Shown here: in pieces, positions 59,979-64,000 of the stretch
How the letters are laid out: each line of letters opens with the position of its first letter
Position numbering within the stretch: position 1 is the first letter of the stretch
Assembly (NCBI GenBank): GCA_018242625.1
Contig: JAFEBO010000006.1
Span: 547,406 to 611,405 of the forward strand
Length of the DNA: 64,000 nt
Reading direction: 5' to 3'
From: Planctomycetota bacterium
GTDB lineage: Bacteria; Planctomycetota; Phycisphaerae; Phycisphaerales; UBA1924
The notes under the pieces: generated by a model
The model's input: the letters and a program-made list of their open reading frames with translations, nothing else
Told to the model about the DNA's origin: nothing
Database searches by the model: none
Program-made: the position numbers and the translations under genes

Positions 59979-61781
59979 GTGGCCACCACGTCGATCAGCG
60001 CCAAGCCATTGCGTCTCTCGGTCGTCGCCGGTCCGGCGATGGAGAACATCGAGATCGCGCCGGACAAGCAGATCGTGCTTGGCAGGGCCGGTATTGCCGA
60101 CATCAGGCTGCTGGATGAAACCGTCTCCCGGCGGCACGCCCAGGTTGCCATGCGGGCGGACTCGTGGCTGATTACGGACCTGGAAAGCCGCCACGGAACG
60201 ACGCTGAACGGCGTCCAGCTGGCCCCCAACGCTCCGGCTCCTCTGCAGCACGGAGACATGATCCGGATCGGCCCCTGGATCTTCCGGGTGCTGCTGCAGG
60301 GCGGTGGCCCGACCACGAGCATTGTCGCCACGACCGACGACGCGGGGGCGAGCATCAGCCGGGTGCAGCGCGTTCCCGAGAGCGAACTTTCGCTGCGAGC
60401 CCAGGAGAGGCTCGACCTTCTGATCGACGCTGCCGCGGGCATCGCCGGCGCGGACTCGGAGGGCACGCTGGCGGAGGCGGTCCTGGACGTGCTGGTCAAG
60501 GCCACCAGCTTTCCGAGAGCGGCGTTTATCAAGCGGGTTGGCGACTCTGACGCGGTGGAACTTGTGGGCTACAAGGGCGTGGATGCCGGCGGGAGCACGC
60601 CGATCCCCGGCGCGCCGGGGGCCTCGAACGTCAAGCCCACCGAGGGCGGATTTCCGTCGTCATTCTCGCGGACGGTGGCGGCCAAGGCGTTTGCTCCGAG
60701 CCGGTCGCTAATCCGCGCCGCGAGCGAAGGCCAGGTCGTGCGAATCGATGCCGGAAGCAGCGCGAACTATGGCCAGTCGATCATCGACATGGGCATCCAC
60801 AGCGCGATCTGCGCGCCGGTGATGGTGGGGCCGTCGGCCGCGGCGTATCTGTACCTCGACAGCCGCGGCGGCGAAGACGCTGTAGCGCCGGACTCGGCCG
60901 CCTTCTGCCAGGCGCTCTCGAAGATCTGCGGGCTGGCGCTGGCGAAGATCAGCGCGATGGGCCTTGCGGATCGCCAGAAGAAACTCGAGGCGGATCTGCA
61001 GGCGGCCCGCGACGCGCAGAGCCTGATCATGCCCGTCCCGACGGCGCAGGTGGGTGCTCTCAATTACGCGATGCACAGCGAGCCCGGACGCATCGTCGCG
61101 GGCGATCTTTTCGATGTCATCGCTCTGGAACCCGGCAACTCGCACGGGAAGGTCGCGGTGCTGCTCGGTGACGTGGCCGGCAAGGGCGTGGGAGCGGCGC
61201 TGCGAATGGCGACGGCGCAGGCGTTCATCAACGCGATGCTCCGCCACACGTCCGATCCCGCGGAAGTCATGAACGCCACGAACCGGCACCTTGCAAGCCG
61301 GTGCGACGCCGGGCAGTTCATCTCCATCTGGTTCGGGATTTTCGATCCGCGTCCGGCCTCCGAGGGCGGCGGCACGCTCACGATCGTCGATGCCGGGCAC
61401 GGCTACTGGCTGCTCAAGCCCCCGGGGCAGGAGCCGCAGCGGGTCGAGACTGTCGGGGGCGTCCCCGTCGGCGTGGACAGCGACTATCAGTACACGGCCG
61501 AAACAATCCGCGTCGTTCCCGGCTCGCGCATCATCCTCTACAGCGACGGAGTTCACGAGCAGCCGTCGCCGGCGGGCGACGAGTTCGGCCTGCAGCGCAC
61601 GGTTGCGGCTCTTTCGAGCAGTTCCAACCCCGAAGAGGATGTGGTGAACCTGGTCCAGTCGGTCAAGGCGCACGCCGCCCCGCAGCTTGTGGCAAAGGCT
61701 GCCCAGGGCCCCTTCGCCGCGGCGCCGGTCGTGAACCTGGCCGATGACGTGACGGTCGCGAGCGTTCTGATCAACGAATAA
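59979..61781 (+). CDS. FHA-GAF-SpoIIE serine phosphatase
   Basis: 600 residues from GTG 59979. The N-terminal FHA domain (about 10-100) has LGRAGIADIRL, VSRRHAQV and SRHGTTLNG, the residues that read phosphothreonine. A GAF-like region spans about 145-325. The SpoIIE/RsbU phosphatase (350-575) has AGDLFDVI, LLGDVAGKGVGAALRMA, ILYSDGVHE and the closing DDVTVASVLI with metal-binding aspartates. The protein would dephosphorylate a Ser/Thr-phosphorylated partner in response to a phosphopeptide and a small-molecule or redox signal. No kinase, STAS or anti-sigma gene is adjacent. Confidence 0.9.
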   Translation: MATTSISAKPLRLSVVAGPAMENIEIAPDKQIVLGRAGIADIRLLDETVSRRHAQVAMRADSWLITDLESRHGTTLNGVQLAPNAPAPLQHGDMIRIGPWIFRVLLQGGGPTTSIVATTDDAGASISRVQRVPESELSLRAQERLDLLIDAAAGIAGADSEGTLAEAVLDVLVKATSFPRAAFIKRVGDSDAVELVGYKGVDAGGSTPIPGAPGASNVKPTEGGFPSSFSRTVAAKAFAPSRSLIRAASEGQVVRIDAGSSANYGQSIIDMGIHSAICAPVMVGPSAAAYLYLDSRGGEDAVAPDSAAFCQALSKICGLALAKISAMGLADRQKKLEADLQAARDAQSLIMPVPTAQVGALNYAMHSEPGRIVAGDLFDVIALEPGNSHGKVAVLLGDVAGKGVGAALRMATAQAFINAMLRHTSDPAEVMNATNRHLASRCDAGQFISIWFGIFDPRPASEGGGTLTIVDAGHGYWLLKPPGQEPQRVETVGGVPVGVDSDYQYTAETIRVVPGSRIILYSDGVHEQPSPAGDEFGLQRTVAALSSSSNPEEDVVNLVQSVKAHAAPQLVAKAAQGPFAAAPVVNLADDVTVASVLINE

Positions 61782-61789
61782 ACGCGGGT

Positions 61790-63028
61790 TCAGTTCGCGG
61801 GCGGATCGGTGGTGCGGAAGCTCATCGTGTACTGCGATCCATAGATCGGGTAGTCCGAGGCGACGCGGTAGCCCCGCAGCGCCGAGGCATCGCATCCGAT
61901 ACGGGTCAGGATGTGCTCGAGCATCTGCCTGTACCGGGGAACATCGCTGGAAGCAAACCGCGCCAGTCCGGAGCCCAGGTGCTCGACGGATTCGAGCAGA
62001 TCGAACTGATCGATATCGCGGGCCGGGTCATTGCGGTCTGCCGTGCCTCGCACCGCGGTGTCGTAGACGCGGAGGTCGGGGTGCTCGCCCGGGAAAAGAT
62101 CCTGGTGGACGATCAGGTCAAACTGGAATCGCTGCGCCGGGATCACCAGATCGCTCGAGGCCCATGCCCGCCGACCCCGGGAGGCCGGAACGTACCGCGC
62201 GATCTCCGAGTGATTGACCTCGCAGGTCATGAGCTGGACCGAATCGCCAAGCTGGACATTTTCGAGCAGATAGTGCGTTTGCTCCCCGACGACCTGGGCC
62301 GTGAGCGCCGGCGTCGGGCTGGTACAGAACTCGGGGACAACGGCATTTTGAACCGAGTCGATCGGTTCTCCAGAAAGCGTAACGGGCAGACGCTGATTGG
62401 GGCTCTCCACCCCGCGCTTGGAGGTGAACTTGACGACGGCGGCGGGCCGCAACCGAGAAAGCCCCGCCACGGCTTTGATCCAGACCACATCGCAGTGCTG
62501 CCCGTCCGCGCTGGGCGTGAAGATGGCTGTCTCCGCAAAGACGTTGGCCTGCACTCCCTTGAGCTGGCTGATGGCGCGGAAGGCCGCCTGTTTGCGGCGC
62601 AGCTCGAACTCCCGGCGCGCCTCGGGCACCCATGCGCTCAGGATGGCTTCCAGTGAACTGCGATCGCCCGCGGCGCTGTCGATGAGGTTTTCAAAGGCGT
62701 CGACGGCCTGATGTGCGGCGGCGAGAACATCGGGGGGGACGCCGTGCTTGGCGCTGGCCTTGAGCACCCGGCGGAGCGGTTCGGGGCCCGGGGCGCGATG
62801 GATCAGGCTCATCGAGTCGGGCGAGCGGACGGCCTTGAGCAGGCGTGAGGCAAGGACGGTGTCGACTCCAAGCTCATCCGCGAGCCGCTGCGGCCCCGCG
62901 TCGTTCCCCGGGACGTAGCGAAGGACCTTGGAAAGGCCCTCCATGAGTTCGTCCCCCGTTCGCATGATGCGAACGTCGAGGGCGGGAACGGCGGGCATGA
63001 GCGGTGTGGCGGGCATGAGCGTCAACAT
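61790..63028 (-). CDS. unknown 412-residue protein with HTH-like N-terminus
   Basis: I do not recognise a family. Residues of about 45-75 (GPQRLADELGVDTVLASRLLKAV) have the spacing of a helix-turn-helix. The middle is mainly helical and the second half alternates short strands (DVVWIKAVAG, FQFDLIVHQDLFPGEHPDLRVYDTAVRG). No signal peptide or membrane segment is visible, so it is probably cytoplasmic. It converges on the FHA-GAF-SpoIIE phosphatase gene with an 8-base gap and is divergent from the PEP-CTERM-like gene. Further in-frame ATGs lie at 63016 and nearby, so the start is uncertain. Confidence 0.6.
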   Translation of the reverse strand: MLTLMPATPLMPAVPALDVRIMRTGDELMEGLSKVLRYVPGNDAGPQRLADELGVDTVLASRLLKAVRSPDSMSLIHRAPGPEPLRRVLKASAKHGVPPDVLAAAHQAVDAFENLIDSAAGDRSSLEAILSAWVPEARREFELRRKQAAFRAISQLKGVQANVFAETAIFTPSADGQHCDVVWIKAVAGLSRLRPAAVVKFTSKRGVESPNQRLPVTLSGEPIDSVQNAVVPEFCTSPTPALTAQVVGEQTHYLLENVQLGDSVQLMTCEVNHSEIARYVPASRGRRAWASSDLVIPAQRFQFDLIVHQDLFPGEHPDLRVYDTAVRGTADRNDPARDIDQFDLLESVEHLGSGLARFASSDVPRYRQMLEHILTRIGCDASALRGYRVASDYPIYGSQYTMSFRTTDPPAN

Positions 63029-63064
63029 GATAACAGGAATTCGCGGGGGCTTGCAATTAATCTA

Positions 63065-63085
63065 GGAAGTTTCCTGGAAAATTCC
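63065..63085 (+). promoter_or_regulatory. paired palindromes abutting a promoter (operator-like)
   Basis: GGAAGTTTCC (63065-63074) and GGAAAATTCC (63076-63085) share GGAA-N2-TTCC arms, are 11 bases apart centre to centre and end exactly at the -35 box that follows. This is the layout of a two-site operator for one face of the helix. Confidence 0.45.
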
Positions 63086-63114
63086 TTGAACATCGTTACG
63101 GGATCGGTTATACC
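63086..63114 (+). promoter_or_regulatory. sigma-70-like promoter of the PEP-CTERM gene
   Basis: TTGAAC (63086-63091), a 17-base spacer and TATACC (63109-63114) precede the gene at 63201 by a leader of about 80 bases. Both boxes match consensus at 4-5 positions. Confidence 0.6.
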
Positions 63115-63200
63115 GTTTCAAGTGCCGCGGGGACAGCCTGCTGGAGTCGACAGGCACGCGGCAAATTGGCGCGTTTTCCGCACGCGCAGGAGAGTGAGAC

Positions 63201-63848
63201 ATGAAGAACAGAGTGAAGATGGGTCTGATCGTCGCCGCGGCGGCGGGAGCGTTCGCGAGCACGTCGGGCGCTGCGACGATCTGGGACACGGGCTCGCCGG
63301 ACGGGGGCTTTTTCGGATACACGGGATACGACGTGTTCGTGGGTCAGTCGGTGGCGGTCGCGTTTACTGCGGACAAGACCTATTCCCTCGATCGCATCGG
63401 CGTGTGGATGATGAGCAACGACTGGGACAATGCCGGGCGCACGTACACGCTCTCGATTCGCGCGGATGCGCAGGGCGGGACGACCGAGCCCGCGGGCTCG
63501 ATTCTGGAATCCTGGAACATGGCAACGGGTGCCGCCGGCTGGAACCCTGTGCTGGACATGGCAGAGTCCGCGCTGCATCCGATTCTGGAAGCGGGCAAGA
63601 CCTACTGGATCGTGGCCGAGAGCACGGAGGAGGCGTTTGTGGATCCGGTGTGGGTGTGGGCGAATTACTGGGATGGCGCTCCCTCGGGCAACATCGACTG
63701 GATGAACAACCCTGGCGTCTGGCAGACGGGCGTGACATACGGAAGCACACCGGGCACGGTGGTTGAAGGAACGGAAGTTCCGGGCGTCGGCACGCTCGGC
63801 CTCGCGGGTTTCGCGGGTCTGGCCGCGGCACGTCGCCGCCGTCGCTGA
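63201..63848 (+). CDS. secreted protein with PEP-CTERM-like sorting tail
   Basis: 215 residues with GGAGAG before the ATG. A signal peptide (MGLIVAAAAGAFASTSGAA) is followed by a beta-rich domain (TADKTYSLDRIGVWMM, AGKTYWIVAES) and a C-terminus of VPGVGTLGLAGFAGLAAARRRRR form: a short motif, a hydrophobic helix and five arginines (longer than quoted blocks elsewhere). This is the PEP-CTERM/MYXO-CTERM type of surface-sorting signal. It differs from the dockerin proteins, which have no such tail. A strong terminator follows at 63887. Confidence 0.75.
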   Translation: MKNRVKMGLIVAAAAGAFASTSGAATIWDTGSPDGGFFGYTGYDVFVGQSVAVAFTADKTYSLDRIGVWMMSNDWDNAGRTYTLSIRADAQGGTTEPAGSILESWNMATGAAGWNPVLDMAESALHPILEAGKTYWIVAESTEEAFVDPVWVWANYWDGAPSGNIDWMNNPGVWQTGVTYGSTPGTVVEGTEVPGVGTLGLAGFAGLAAARRRRR

Positions 63849-63886
63849 GCCTCTCGCGCGGACGTTCTCCCCTCGAACGTCTTCGC

Positions 63887-63920
63887 AAAGAAAACAGCCC
63901 CTCGCGGGGCTGTTTTCTTT
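63887..63920 (+). terminator. intrinsic terminator with 15-base stem
   Basis: AAAGAAAACAGCCCC (63887-63901) pairs perfectly with GGGGCTGTTTTCTTT (63906-63920) around TCGC. The T-rich 3' arm serves as the release tract on the plus strand, and the symmetric A tract would serve the other strand. Confidence 0.88.
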
Positions 63921-63937
63921 TGGTTGTGTGTGTGTGT

Positions 63938-63971
<34 letters not shown>

Positions 63972-64000
63972 CTTTTCCTCCGGGTTGTGTGGGTGGGGGC

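Overview
The window looks like chromosomal DNA of a planctomycete, most likely class Phycisphaerae. The reasons are the high GC content, 14 secreted proteins that end in a cysteine-bracketed dockerin-like module, two proteins with PEP-CTERM-like tails, a FHA-GAF-SpoIIE phosphatase, and many genes without a Shine-Dalgarno site. I see no rRNA, tRNA, CRISPR array, transposase or integrase. This assignment is inference from gene content.

Layout. 1-4580: a surface-polysaccharide locus (FkbM-type methyltransferase, GDP-fucose-synthase-like reductase, SAM methyltransferase, two overlapping WcaF-type acyltransferases, NAD-dependent epimerase). 4590-19212: mostly intracellular and envelope genes (Ste24-type M48 protease, PEP-CTERM-like protein, VOC protein, flavodoxin-fold oxidoreductase, M20 amidohydrolase, His-rich membrane protein, RsmE, squalene-cyclase-like toroid, SpoIIE phosphatase, M32 carboxypeptidase, rhodanese lipoprotein, TspO, class V aminotransferase, cysteine dioxygenase). 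19278-33678: seven dockerin-tailed genes on the minus strand, including GH81, GH53 and GH15-like glycoside hydrolases. 33924-49904: a branched-chain amino acid type ABC transporter whose binding-protein gene is separated from livHMGF by five plus-strand dockerin genes (LamG, HAF-repeat, two Ig-like/propeller proteins, a PQQ-sugar-dehydrogenase-like protein). 50044-63848: two more dockerin proteins around leuS, then folC, pdxJ, a glycosyltransferase, the FHA-GAF-SpoIIE phosphatase, an unknown conserved-looking protein and a second PEP-CTERM-like protein. The window ends in a 33-base G run that may be a sequencing or assembly artefact.

How the genes work together. The 14 dockerin proteins have unrelated N-terminal parts (hydrolases, carbohydrate-binding modules, propellers, beta-helices) but share almost the same C-terminus. 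This suggests a common extracellular docking point for breakdown of beta-1,3-glucan, galactan and alpha-glucan and for adhesion. No cohesin or scaffoldin is encoded here. Import by the Liv transporter may serve the same lifestyle.

A second pattern is at the starts. Several housekeeping genes carry a TANNNT element only 5-6 bases before the start codon, which suggests leaderless mRNAs. Most secreted dockerin genes instead have a clear purine-rich ribosome binding site.
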